From NCBI GenBank assembly GCA_047639325.1, contig JBLINN010000080.1, forward strand, positions 1 to 14,682: 14,682 nucleotides of DNA. Direction: 5' to 3'. The notes beneath the pieces were generated by a model, which searched no databases, had not been told where the DNA came from, and saw only the letters and a program-made list of their open reading frames with translations. How positions within the stretch are numbered: the stretch's first letter is position 1; each line of letters begins with the position of its first letter. Below are positions 6,946 to 14,008 of this stretch, in pieces. This stretch comes from NVQY01 sp047639325 (GTDB lineage Bacteria; Pseudomonadota; Alphaproteobacteria; Rhodobacterales; Rhodobacteraceae). A program made the translations under genes and the position numbers.

Positions 6946-7854
6946 ATGAATACACCCAGCCCCAACCAAACCCTGTCGGCCGCGATCACCATGGTCTGCG
7001 CCATGGCCATCATCGGCGTGATCGACAATTTCATTGTCCGGCTCGCGGGTGAGATCGGATTGTGGCAATTTCACTTTGTCCGGGCGCTGATTGCCTTGCC
7101 CTTGGTGATGAGCCTGTCGTTGATCGGGCTTGGCACCCTGCGGCCTCAACGCGTGTGGGCGGTGGCATTGCGCAGCCTGTTGGTGGCAGTGTCGATGCTG
7201 TTCTATTTCAGCGCGCTGGCCTGGATGCCGATTGCCCAGGCGATGGCGGGGCTGTTCACCTCGCCGATCTTTATCCTGCTGGTCAACGCGCTGGCACTGG
7301 GCCAACGGGTTGGGCCCTGGCGGATCGCGGCGGTGGCCGTTGGGTTCTGCGGTATCCTGTTTGTGCTGCAACCCGACCCGCAGGATTTCGACTGGGCGGT
7401 GCTGATCCCGGTGGTTGGCGGGTTCTTTTATGCGTTGGGGGCGATTGCCACGCGGCAGTTGTGCACCGGCGAAAGCACGGTGGCGCTGTTATTGGGCATG
7501 TGGGTGATGCTGGGGCTGATGGGGGCTGTGGGGCTGGCCGTGCTGGGGTTGTTCCCGATCGAGGCCGCGCCGGGCCCGGACGGGTTTGTGGCGCGTGGAT
7601 GGGTCTGGCCGATGTGGCAGGCCGCCCCTTGGGTGGGGGTGCAGGTGATCGGGTCGGTGACGGGCGTGTTCCTGATCATCCGCGCCTATCAACTGGCCGA
7701 TCCGTCCTATGTGTCGGTGTTTGAATATTCGGTGATGATCTTTGGCCCGCTATTTGCCTGGGTGGCCTTTGGGCAACCGGTGACCGGCTGGCAGATCGTT
7801 GGTATCGCGCTGATCGCGGCGGCGGGCGGGATTATTGCGCTGCGGTCCAAGTAG
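6946..7854 (+). CDS. DMT-superfamily transporter (EamA domains)
   Basis: A 302-residue, highly hydrophobic inner-membrane protein with about ten predicted helices in two EamA-type repeats, roughly residues 10-140 and 150-290. Segments such as DNFIVRLAGEIGLWQFHFVRALIALPLV in the first half and SVFEYSVMIFGPLFAWVAFGQ in the second are typical of the drug/metabolite transporter family. Members export amino acids or other small metabolites, or import sugars or nucleosides; the substrate cannot be named here. ATG 6946 is chosen because it begins just before the first helix; GGAAG at 6938-6942 is close to it (three bases). TTG 6916 or GTG 6928 would add a hydrophilic N-terminus without a better ribosome binding site. 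The sulfotransferase gene follows after 59 bases, so co-transcription is possible. Confidence 0.88.
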   Translation: MNTPSPNQTLSAAITMVCAMAIIGVIDNFIVRLAGEIGLWQFHFVRALIALPLVMSLSLIGLGTLRPQRVWAVALRSLLVAVSMLFYFSALAWMPIAQAMAGLFTSPIFILLVNALALGQRVGPWRIAAVAVGFCGILFVLQPDPQDFDWAVLIPVVGGFFYALGAIATRQLCTGESTVALLLGMWVMLGLMGAVGLAVLGLFPIEAAPGPDGFVARGWVWPMWQAAPWVGVQVIGSVTGVFLIIRAYQLADPSYVSVFEYSVMIFGPLFAWVAFGQPVTGWQIVGIALIAAAGGIIALRSK

Positions 7855-7913
7855 GGGGCTGAGAGGGGCGGAAACTGGTTTCCCCTGTGGCCATTGCGCT
7901 TTAGCCTGCGCGG

Positions 7914-8561
7914 ATGATCCTAAGCACTGGCCGCAGTTACGTCTTTATCCATATTCCTAAAACCGGCGGCACCTCGCTGGCGCTGGCGCTAGAGTCGCGG
8001 GCGATGAAGGATGACATCATGCTGGGTGACACCCCCAAGGCGCGGCGGCGGCGGCATCGGGTGAAGGGGATCAAGACCAAGGGTCGGTTGTGGAAACATT
8101 CCACCCTGGCCGATATTGACGGGCTGGTGCCGGGCCCGGTGTTGGACGGGTTGTTTGCCTTCACGCTGGTGCGCAATCCGTGGGACCGGATGGTCAGCTA
8201 TTACCACTGGCTACAGCAGCAAGATTTTGACCACTCGTCGGTCCGACTGGCCAAATCGCTGGAATTTGCCGATTTTGCCACCCACCGCCAAACCCGCGCC
8301 ACATTCCGCGGCAGCCCGGCGGCATCTTATATGCGCCGCGCCGATGGTACGGAACAATGTAGCGCCTATATCCGGATCGAGGATTTTGCCTCCGACGCCG
8401 CACCGCTGGTGGCGCATCTGGGGTTTGAACCGGTACTGACGGTCGAAAACCAATCAGATCGCAACCGGGATTATCGCAGCTATTACACCGCGTCCGCGGC
8501 GGATGCTGTGGCCGAATCCTGTGATCAGGACATCACCCGGTTCGGGTATCGCTTTGGCTGA
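7914..8561 (+). CDS. Sulfotransferase family 2 protein
   Basis: A 215-residue protein that should transfer sulfate from PAPS to a hydroxyl or amine acceptor. The 5'-phosphosulfate-binding motif IPKTGGTS is at 14-21 and the 3'-phosphate motif RNPWDRMVSYYHW at 87-99. KHSTLADI (61-68) sits where a conserved His-containing motif occurs in the Golgi-type (Sulfotransfer_2) branch. Residues 43-58 are strikingly basic (five Arg and several Lys). There is no signal peptide, so it is probably cytosolic or peripheral to the inner membrane. The acceptor is unknown; polysaccharide, lipid or small-molecule sulfation are all possible. ATG 7914 lacks a good Shine-Dalgarno, but IPKTGGT begins only 13 residues later, which fits the family's usual start. 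Confidence 0.85.
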   Translation: MILSTGRSYVFIHIPKTGGTSLALALESRAMKDDIMLGDTPKARRRRHRVKGIKTKGRLWKHSTLADIDGLVPGPVLDGLFAFTLVRNPWDRMVSYYHWLQQQDFDHSSVRLAKSLEFADFATHRQTRATFRGSPAASYMRRADGTEQCSAYIRIEDFASDAAPLVAHLGFEPVLTVENQSDRNRDYRSYYTASAADAVAESCDQDITRFGYRFG

Positions 8562-8566
8562 GTCTT

Positions 8567-8632
8567 AAAATACCGCGAAAATACCGCGGAAACACTGCGA
8601 AAACACTGCGAAAATACTGCGAAAATACTGCG
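8567..8632 (+). repeat. Six tandem 11-bp units with phased A-tracts
   Basis: Exactly six contiguous 11-base units starting five bases after the sulfotransferase stop. Units 1-2 are AAAATACCGCG, unit 3 GAAACACTGCG, unit 4 AAAACACTGCG, units 5-6 AAAATACTGCG. Neighbouring units match in pairs (1=2, 3 nearly equal to 4, 5=6). The period is not a multiple of three, so the array is not coding. A3-A4 runs repeat every 11 bases, close to one helical turn, which predicts intrinsic DNA curvature. The array lies 190 bases upstream of the Hint-like gene. In the rest of the gap (8633-8822) I see only a hairpin CCCGGC/GCCGGG (8773-8778, 8789-8794) in the probable leader. Confidence 0.95.
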
Positions 8633-8822
8633 GATTTAGTCGCCAATTTCGGCCCAATCCCGGCTTTTACACGATCTTTATCTGAAAACGTCTGAACAAT
8701 GTCCGTTTGTTACCTTTTTTCGGCGCCACAATAGGCACGCGAATCAGGTCTTTTATGAGGTGTACCCAGGAACCCGGCAAAGACTGCGGCCGGGACATCA
8801 GATAGATATGAGGGATAAGACC

Positions 8823-9533
8823 ATGTTTGGCTGGAAGGATAAAAAGAACACGGGCCCGGCGCGTAACGCCGAGCTGAGTAAGGCGATGGACGGTCTGCTG
8901 ATCACTGGTCAGGCTGGCTTTGTTGCTGGCACGCATGTGGCGTCGAACTTGGGTTGGCGCGCGGTCGAGGCGTTAAGCTTGGGTGACAAGGTGCTTACCT
9001 TTGATCACGGCATGCAAACGATTGTCGATATTCAGAGCGAGACACTTTTTGCCCCCGAAAACGCCCTGCCGCTTGCGCAATGCCCAGTGCTGGTGCCGCA
9101 AGGGGCTATGAACAACCGCAAAGACATGTGGCTGATGCCCGATCAGGGGATGCTGGTGGAAAGCGATGCGGCCATTGACGCGCTTGGCGATCCGTTTGCA
9201 GTTGTCCCGGCGCGGGTGCTGAAGGGGCTGAAAGGTATCCAGTCCACGACCCCGGTGGATCGTCTGGACGTCACTACGCTGGCCTTTGCCAATGACGAGG
9301 TGATCTATGTCGAAGGCGGTATGCTGGCCTACTGCCCGCGCCCCCGCTGTATCCTGACGGAAACCCTGACAACCGAAGACTCGCTGTATGACGTGCTGGA
9401 CACCCGCCGCGCACGGTTCCTTGTGGATTGCCTGATTGACGAAAACGATGCCTCGCCTTTGCTGTGCGATCCCGAAGAACTGGCCGGGGTCGTCGCAAAA
9501 AGGGCGCGTCCGACGCGCCCTTTGATGATGTGA
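8823..9533 (+). CDS. Small stand-alone Hint-like domain protein, probably inactive
   Basis: A 236-residue protein. Residues 31-70 (AGFVAGTHVAS ... WRAVEALSLGDKVLTFDHGMQTI) match the first block of bacterial Hint_2 domains, which normally reads CFTPGTxIxT...VExLxxGDxVLTxDxGxQ. Residues 86-112 (QCPVLVPQGAM ... MPDQGMLVE) and 157-170 (NDEVIYVEGGMLAY) match later blocks. Hint domains perform autoproteolysis through a first Cys and conserved His; here Cys is Gly32, the usual SPQHR-like His is replaced (MPDQG), and the His before the third block is Thr, so self-cleavage is not expected. ATG 8823 is chosen for the GAGGGA ribosome binding site at 8810-8815. There is no signal peptide. The last codons (about 226-234) are encoded by a terminator hairpin of the convergent operon. 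Function unknown. Confidence 0.72.
   Translation: MFGWKDKKNTGPARNAELSKAMDGLLITGQAGFVAGTHVASNLGWRAVEALSLGDKVLTFDHGMQTIVDIQSETLFAPENALPLAQCPVLVPQGAMNNRKDMWLMPDQGMLVESDAAIDALGDPFAVVPARVLKGLKGIQSTTPVDRLDVTTLAFANDEVIYVEGGMLAYCPRPRCILTETLTTEDSLYDVLDTRRARFLVDCLIDENDASPLLCDPEELAGVVAKRARPTRPLMM
9497..9523 (-). terminator. Intrinsic terminator of the fad operon, inside the convergent gene
   Basis: AAAGGGCGCGTC (9499-9510) and GACGCGCCCTTT (9512-9523) form a perfect 12-bp GC-rich stem around one central base. Read on the minus strand it is followed at once by T, making a run of five T (complement of 9497-9501) and a classic Rho-independent terminator 26 bases past the fadJ stop. On the plus strand it is followed only by TTTG, and it is coding for the end of the Hint-like protein. 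Confidence 0.8.
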
Positions 9534-9549
9534 TTGCGGTGCGGTGGCG

Positions 9550-11751
9550 TTACGCCGCCGCAACCTCGGGGTTGAAGCGACCATAAAAGGTCTGGCCTTT
9601 TTGCGCCATCTCGCGCAGCAGGTCGGGGCATTTGAACCGCACGCCGTACTTGGCCTCTAGCTGGTCACAGCGTTCCGCCGCATAGGGCGTTCCGATGATG
9701 TCCAGCCAGCTAAACGGGCCACCGGACCACGGCGCAAAGCCCCAGCCAAGGATCGCGCCCACGTCGCCTTCGCGGATGTCTTCCAACACGCCCTCTTCCA
9801 GTGCGCGCACCGCTTCCAGCACCTGGCTGAACATCAGCCGTTGCTGCACCTCGATCAGATCGGGTTGGGTTTCGGCGCGCGGGTACTTGTCCTGCAACCC
9901 GGACCAGTAACCCCGCCGCTTGCCCTTGTCGTCATAGTCAAAGAAGCCAGCGTTGGCCTTGCGCCCCATACGGCCTTCGGCCTCGAGGAAAAAGATCAGA
10001 TCATCGCCGGGGCTTTCAGGATAGGCATTGCCCATCGCCGCCTTGGTGGCACGGGCAATCTTGGCGCCCAGATCAATGCTGGTTTCGTCGTTCAGCTGGA
10101 TTGGCCCCACAGGGAAGCCCAGCATCCGGGCCGCGTTGTCAATCAGCGACGGTGCCACGCCTTCGGTGATCATCCGCAGACCTTCGTTGATGTAGGGGAT
10201 GATACAGCGGTTGGCATAAAAGAACCGTGCATCATTCACCACGATCGGAGTCTTGCGGATCTGGCGGACGTAATCCAGCGCCTTGGCAACGGCGCGCGGA
10301 CCGGTTTCAGCACCTTTGATGATCTCGACCAGCAGCATCTTTTCGACTGGCGAAAAGAAGTGGATGCCGATGAACTGATCGGGACGAACGGATGCTTTGG
10401 CCAGATCGCTGATCGGAAGCGTCGAGGTGTTTGAGGCAAAGATGCAATCATCGCCCACGATGGCCTCGACCTTTTTGGTCATCTCGGCCTTGACGCCCAT
10501 GTCCTCGAACACCGCCTCGACGATCAGATCACAGCCCTTCAGCTGCTCAAGATCGGGGGTGGCGGTGATCAGGTTCAGCAGCGCCTCTTTCTTTTCCGGG
10601 GTGGCCTTTTTGCGGGCGATACCCTTGTCCATATAGGTCTCGGCATAGGCTTTGCCCTTGTCGGCAGCCGCCTGATCGCGATCAACCAGTACCACCTCGA
10701 TACCAGCCTGCGCCGACACCAATGCAATGCCGGCACCCATCATGCCAGCACCCAACACGCCAACTTTCTTGACCCGCTGATCTTGTACATCCTTGGGCCG
10801 TACCGCACCTTTTTCCAGCGCTTCCTTATTCAGGAACAGCGACCGGATCATCGCGCCGGAACTTGGGTTCATCAGAACGGATGTGAACCAGCGTGCCTCG
10901 ATCCGCAGAGCGGTGTCGAAATCAACCAATGCGCCCTCATAGACCGCGCTTAGCAATGCCTTGGCCGCCGGGAACGCGCCTTGGGTCTTGCCGTGGATCA
11001 TCGCATTGGCACCCACAAAGGTCATGAAGCCGGCCGGATGATAGGGCGCGCCGCCGGGCATCTTATAGCCCTTGGCGTCCCATGGTTTCACAATATCCGC
11101 AGGCTTGGCGTTCAGCACCCAGTCGCGCGCAGCGGCAACGGGATCATCCAACACTTCGTCTACCAGACCGGCTGATTTGGCCTTGTCGGGGGCAATCATC
11201 TTACCCTCTAGCAAAAAGGGCGCGGCACCCATCGCGCCCAGCTTGCGCACCAGACGGGTGGTGCCACCGGCGCCAGGAAAGATACCAACCATGATTTCCG
11301 GCAGGCCGATACGGGCCTTGGGATTGTTGGCGACAAATATCCGGTGCGTTGCCAGCGGCAATTCCAAACCGATACCAGCGGCAGTGCCGGGCAGGGCGGC
11401 GGCAATCGGCTTGCCACCCTTGTTGGTCTTGGGGTCCATGCCGGCGCGTTCAATCTTGCGCAGCAGGGCGTGCATTTGCATCGTGCCCTCGAACAACCCT
11501 TTGGCCGGATCGTCGCCCGCGTCCTCCTTCATCTTGGCCAGCAGGTTCAAGTCCATCCCGCCCGCAAACGAGCCGTCTTTGCCGGATGTGATGACGATGC
11601 CCTTGACGGCATCATCCGCCAGCGCGTCGTCAATCTGATCGCTGAGCTGTTGCAGCCCTTCAAAGGACATCACGTTCATCGACTTGCCGGGAACGTCCCA
11701 GGTGATAGTGGCGATGCCGTCGGCGTCTTTGGTCAGTGTAAAATCAGTCAT
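9550..11751 (-). CDS. fadJ: Bifunctional enoyl-CoA hydratase / 3-hydroxyacyl-CoA dehydrogenase
   Basis: A 733-residue FadB/FadJ-type multifunctional beta-oxidation enzyme. Residues about 1-200 are a crotonase domain with oxyanion-loop segment SFAGGMDLNLL (61-71) and ALPGTAAGIGLELPLATH (119-136). Glu130 and Glu152 (IGLPEIMVGIFPGAGGTTRL) occupy the two catalytic positions. A Rossmann NAD-binding start VGVLGAGMMGAGIA is at 330-343, SNTSTLPISDLA at 440-451, and the dehydrogenase motif IHFFSPVEKM at 463-472 with catalytic His464; 3HCDH C-terminal domains follow. It hydrates trans-2-enoyl-CoA and oxidises the product to 3-ketoacyl-CoA for the thiolase in the same operon. The start is ATG at 11751 after GGAGAAG. 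It is the last gene of the operon, closed by the terminator at 9497-9523. Whether FadB or FadJ is the better name is uncertain. Confidence 0.95.
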   Translation of the reverse strand: MTDFTLTKDADGIATITWDVPGKSMNVMSFEGLQQLSDQIDDALADDAVKGIVITSGKDGSFAGGMDLNLLAKMKEDAGDDPAKGLFEGTMQMHALLRKIERAGMDPKTNKGGKPIAAALPGTAAGIGLELPLATHRIFVANNPKARIGLPEIMVGIFPGAGGTTRLVRKLGAMGAAPFLLEGKMIAPDKAKSAGLVDEVLDDPVAAARDWVLNAKPADIVKPWDAKGYKMPGGAPYHPAGFMTFVGANAMIHGKTQGAFPAAKALLSAVYEGALVDFDTALRIEARWFTSVLMNPSSGAMIRSLFLNKEALEKGAVRPKDVQDQRVKKVGVLGAGMMGAGIALVSAQAGIEVVLVDRDQAAADKGKAYAETYMDKGIARKKATPEKKEALLNLITATPDLEQLKGCDLIVEAVFEDMGVKAEMTKKVEAIVGDDCIFASNTSTLPISDLAKASVRPDQFIGIHFFSPVEKMLLVEIIKGAETGPRAVAKALDYVRQIRKTPIVVNDARFFYANRCIIPYINEGLRMITEGVAPSLIDNAARMLGFPVGPIQLNDETSIDLGAKIARATKAAMGNAYPESPGDDLIFFLEAEGRMGRKANAGFFDYDDKGKRRGYWSGLQDKYPRAETQPDLIEVQQRLMFSQVLEAVRALEEGVLEDIREGDVGAILGWGFAPWSGGPFSWLDIIGTPYAAERCDQLEAKYGVRFKCPDLLREMAQKGQTFYGRFNPEVAAA

Positions 11752-11834
11752 TTGTCTTCTCCGGTCTGGTCAGCCGTCAGCGGGCTGCCGTCCTTGCGAG
11801 TATAGTCAAAGACACCGTCTTTGACATTCACCAT
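11748..11834 (-). pseudogene. Out-of-frame remnant of the cupin's C-terminal tail
   Basis: Directly after the cupin stop, another minus-strand frame reads MVNVKDGVFDYTRKDGSPL followed by TADQTGEDK and TGA. Related cupins, as I recall them, continue after YSDxD with a hydrophobic-charged stretch ending FTRKDGSPL, so this is the expected tail displaced by one base. The sequence GATTGATGG looks like GATATGATGG with one A lost. The remnant's TGA (11750-11748) overlaps the fadJ ATG (11751-11749) as ATGA, the arrangement expected for an intact coupled gene pair. It could be a real mutation or a sequencing error. Confidence 0.7.
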
Positions 11835-12232
11835 CAATCCATATCGCTGTAAAAAGCGGTTTCCATCGGGGTGTGCGTGCCCACCACCAGAAAGGCAGCG
11901 GGCGCGTCGGTTTTGTTGGCAATCTGGTGGCCGTTTGGGTCACCAGCGGGAAAGGCCGCGCAATCGCCGGGCAAAAGTTGTTGTTCGCCAGTGTCATCAA
12001 TCAGGGTGCAAACCCCGGTCGTGACCATCAGAAACTCGTCCTGTTCCATATGGTAATGGCGCAGCGACGACAGGCCACCGGGGGCAAGGTGCACCAGGTT
12101 AACGCCGTATTGCGTGATCCCGCCCGCATCGCCAAAGCGCTGCGTGCTGCGGCCAGCCACCTTGTCGTTCAAGCCGCCCGGATAGGACGAGCCGGTACGG
12201 GTTTCGATTTTTGACAGGTCCAGCTTGGGCAT
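11834..12232 (-). CDS. Cupin-domain protein, C-terminally truncated by a frameshift
   Basis: A 132-residue single-domain cupin. Motif 1 is GGLSSLRHYHMEQDEFLMVTTG at about 52-73, with metal-ligand candidates His58, His60 and Glu66 or its neighbours; motif 2 is PGDCAAFPAGDPNGHQIAN at about 87-105, with the last His. The core barrel is complete, so metal binding may persist. The frame stops at TGA 11836-11834 just after YSDMD, and the expected tail continues one frame over (separate entry), so about 29 residues are lost. Stand-alone cupins of this kind are common in Rhodobacteraceae and may be isomerases, dioxygenases or ligand binders; none can be chosen. The ATG overlaps the stop of the 17-codon ORF (TGATG). 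Its operon position between thiolase and FadJ suggests a role near acyl-CoA metabolism. Confidence 0.82.
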   Translation of the reverse strand: MPKLDLSKIETRTGSSYPGGLNDKVAGRSTQRFGDAGGITQYGVNLVHLAPGGLSSLRHYHMEQDEFLMVTTGVCTLIDDTGEQQLLPGDCAAFPAGDPNGHQIANKTDAPAAFLVVGTHTPMETAFYSDMD

Positions 12233-12285
12233 CAGACGCGCCCGGCCATGGCGGTGGTGCCGTTGATCGTGGTGAGTTCGGTCAT
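12232..12285 (-). CDS. 17-codon ORF coupled at both ends
   Basis: ATG at 12285-12283 is preceded by a strong GGAGG seven bases upstream. The frame encodes MTELTTINGTTAMAGRV and stops at TGA 12234-12232. It overlaps the previous gene's stop by one base (TAATG) and the cupin start by one base (TGATG). The good ribosome binding site and double overlap argue for real translation, either as a coupling device for the cupin or as a small peptide. It could also be the vestige of a decayed longer gene. No domain is recognisable. Confidence 0.45.
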   Translation of the reverse strand: MTELTTINGTTAMAGRV

Positions 12286-12779
12286 TATAAGCCTCCGTTC
12301 GGCGGTATTTTTGGTTTGCTCAGGTCGAACGCCGCGCCGGTATCGTCGAACCGGCCATCATCCGATATTAACGCTTGTCCCAGGGACCAGTTGATATGTC
12401 CCAGCGGGCTTTGGATCCGGCAAAAGCGCCAGCCCTCGTTGGTTTTGCGCAGCGTCATCACCATTAAAAACGGCTCGACAACCAGCGTGGCCCCTTCGAG
12501 GATGTGCATCAAACAGGTGGCTTTGCAGGTGTCGTTGACGACAGGGCTAAGGTCATGCAGTTGACGATAGATGTCGGTGATCCCCCGTGCCCTGACCGCC
12601 TGAATATACAGCCCGAAATCCTGTTGCAGCGCTTCGATCGTGTCCATGGTGTAAGGTTTTCCGCCACGCGGCTCGATCCTTAAAGGCAGGTCCATGACAC
12701 TGCGGTAAAGATCGAAATCACCGGTGATAAGCGCCTTTGTCAGACGCTCACCAATTTCGATGAAATCCGCGTCGCGCAT
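12285..12779 (-). CDS. NTF2-like superfamily protein of unknown function
   Basis: A 164-residue soluble protein. Its pattern, an N-terminal helix (DADFIEIGERLTKALITGDFDLYRSVMDLPLRIE), then helices and a run of beta strands (VNDTCKATCLMHIL, ATLVVEPFLMVMTLRKTNEGWRFCRI), is what SnoaL/NTF2-like cone folds show. This fold hosts isomerases, dehydratases and binding proteins, so no reaction is assigned. Its start follows the thiolase stop by three bases (TAA-CCG-ATG), and its stop overlaps the next start (TAATG), so it is translated as part of the beta-oxidation operon. The C-terminal tail (DLSKPKIPPNGGL) looks disordered. Confidence 0.75.
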   Translation of the reverse strand: MRDADFIEIGERLTKALITGDFDLYRSVMDLPLRIEPRGGKPYTMDTIEALQQDFGLYIQAVRARGITDIYRQLHDLSPVVNDTCKATCLMHILEGATLVVEPFLMVMTLRKTNEGWRFCRIQSPLGHINWSLGQALISDDGRFDDTGAAFDLSKPKIPPNGGL

Positions 12780-12782
12780 CGG

Positions 12783-13994
12783 TTACACGCGCTCGATGAT
12801 CGTCGCAGCACCCATGCCAGAGGCAATGCACAATGTGGCCAGACCGGTCTGTTTGCCGGTACGCTCTAACTCATCCAGCAGCGTGCCGATGATGATCGCA
12901 CCAGTGGCGCCCAGCGGGTGACCCATGGCGATGGACCCACCGTTGACGTTGACCAATTCGGGGTCCACATCAAACGCCTGCTGGAACCGCAGAACAACGG
13001 CGGCAAAAGCCTCGTTGACCTCGAACAGGTCGATGTCTTTGATATCCATGCCATTATCGGCCAGGATTTTCTGCGTCACCGGAACCGGCCCGGTCAGCAT
13101 GATGGTGGGATCGGTGCCAATCTTGGCGGTGGCCTTGATTCTGGCGCGCGGGGTCAGGCCATATTTGATGCCAAATTCCTTGTTGCCGATCAAAACGCCT
13201 GCCGCCCCATCAACGATACCAGACGAGTTACCTGCGTGGTGCACGTGATTGATCCGCTCAAGATGGGGGTATTTCATCATCGCGATCTTATCAAAGCCGG
13301 GCATCTGTTCGCCCATCATCTGAAAGCTGGCATTCAGCGCGCCGAGGCTTTGCATATCGGTCTGCGGGCGCATGTATTCGTCTCGGTCCAGAATCGCGAG
13401 CCCGTTCTGGTCGCGCACCGTGATCACCGATTTGGCAAAGCGGTTGTCGTCCCAGGCGGCCTTGGCACGGCGCTGCGATTCAACCGCCAATGCATCGGCC
13501 TGTTCGCGGGAAAACCCGTATTCGGTGGCAATGATATCCGCCGAAATACCCTGCGGGACAAAATAGGTGCCCATCGCCAGCGTCGGGTCGACAGCAATTG
13601 CTGCCCCGTCACTGCCCATCGGCACCCGGCCCATCATTTCCACGCCACCAGCGATATAGGCATCCCCCGCCCCGCCTTTGATCTGGTTCGCGGCCAGATT
13701 GACCGCTTCCATGCCGGATGCACAGAACCGGTTGATCGCCAGACCCGGGATCGATTCATCCAAGTCTGAGGCCAACACGGCAGAGCGCGCCAGGCACCCG
13801 CCCTGTTCCATCACCTGGGTGACATTGCCCCAGATCACGTCCTCGACAGCATGGCCATCCAGATTGTTGCGCTCTTTCAAGGCGTTCAGCGCGACTGCAC
13901 TCAGCCGCAAGCTGGTGACTTCGTGCAAGGCACCATCCTTGCGACCCTTGCCGCGCGGGGTGCGCAGGGCGTCATAGATATAGGCTTCGGTCAT
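12783..13994 (-). CDS. fadA: Acetyl-CoA acyltransferase (thiolase)
   Basis: A 403-residue thiolase with complete active site: nucleophile Cys91 in NRFCASGMEAV, NEAFAAV near 329-335, His359 in GGSIAMGHPLGATGA, and Cys389 in LCIASGMGAATIIERV. It cleaves 3-ketoacyl-CoA with CoA to acetyl-CoA and a shortened acyl-CoA, and can run in the condensing direction. Being in one operon with FadJ, it is most likely the degradative partner; chain-length range cannot be read, and FadI or an acetoacetyl-CoA thiolase are alternative names. ATG 13994 follows AAGGAG (plus-strand 14004-14009), which abuts the stop of the upstream GST gene; the gap is 14 bases. Confidence 0.95.
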   Translation of the reverse strand: MTEAYIYDALRTPRGKGRKDGALHEVTSLRLSAVALNALKERNNLDGHAVEDVIWGNVTQVMEQGGCLARSAVLASDLDESIPGLAINRFCASGMEAVNLAANQIKGGAGDAYIAGGVEMMGRVPMGSDGAAIAVDPTLAMGTYFVPQGISADIIATEYGFSREQADALAVESQRRAKAAWDDNRFAKSVITVRDQNGLAILDRDEYMRPQTDMQSLGALNASFQMMGEQMPGFDKIAMMKYPHLERINHVHHAGNSSGIVDGAAGVLIGNKEFGIKYGLTPRARIKATAKIGTDPTIMLTGPVPVTQKILADNGMDIKDIDLFEVNEAFAAVVLRFQQAFDVDPELVNVNGGSIAMGHPLGATGAIIIGTLLDELERTGKQTGLATLCIASGMGAATIIERV

Positions 13995-14008
13995 TTTGGG
14001 TTTCTCCT

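Noticed and set aside
7865..7885. GGAAAC/GTTTCC hairpin between the DMT and sulfotransferase genes
   Set aside because: Very small loop, short stem and no T run; it could be chance, so it is not called a terminator.
8690..8715. AACAA/TTGTT imperfect dyad upstream of the Hint-like gene, considered as a regulator site
   Set aside because: Arms are only five bases and the sequence is A/T-rich; no known box matches it.
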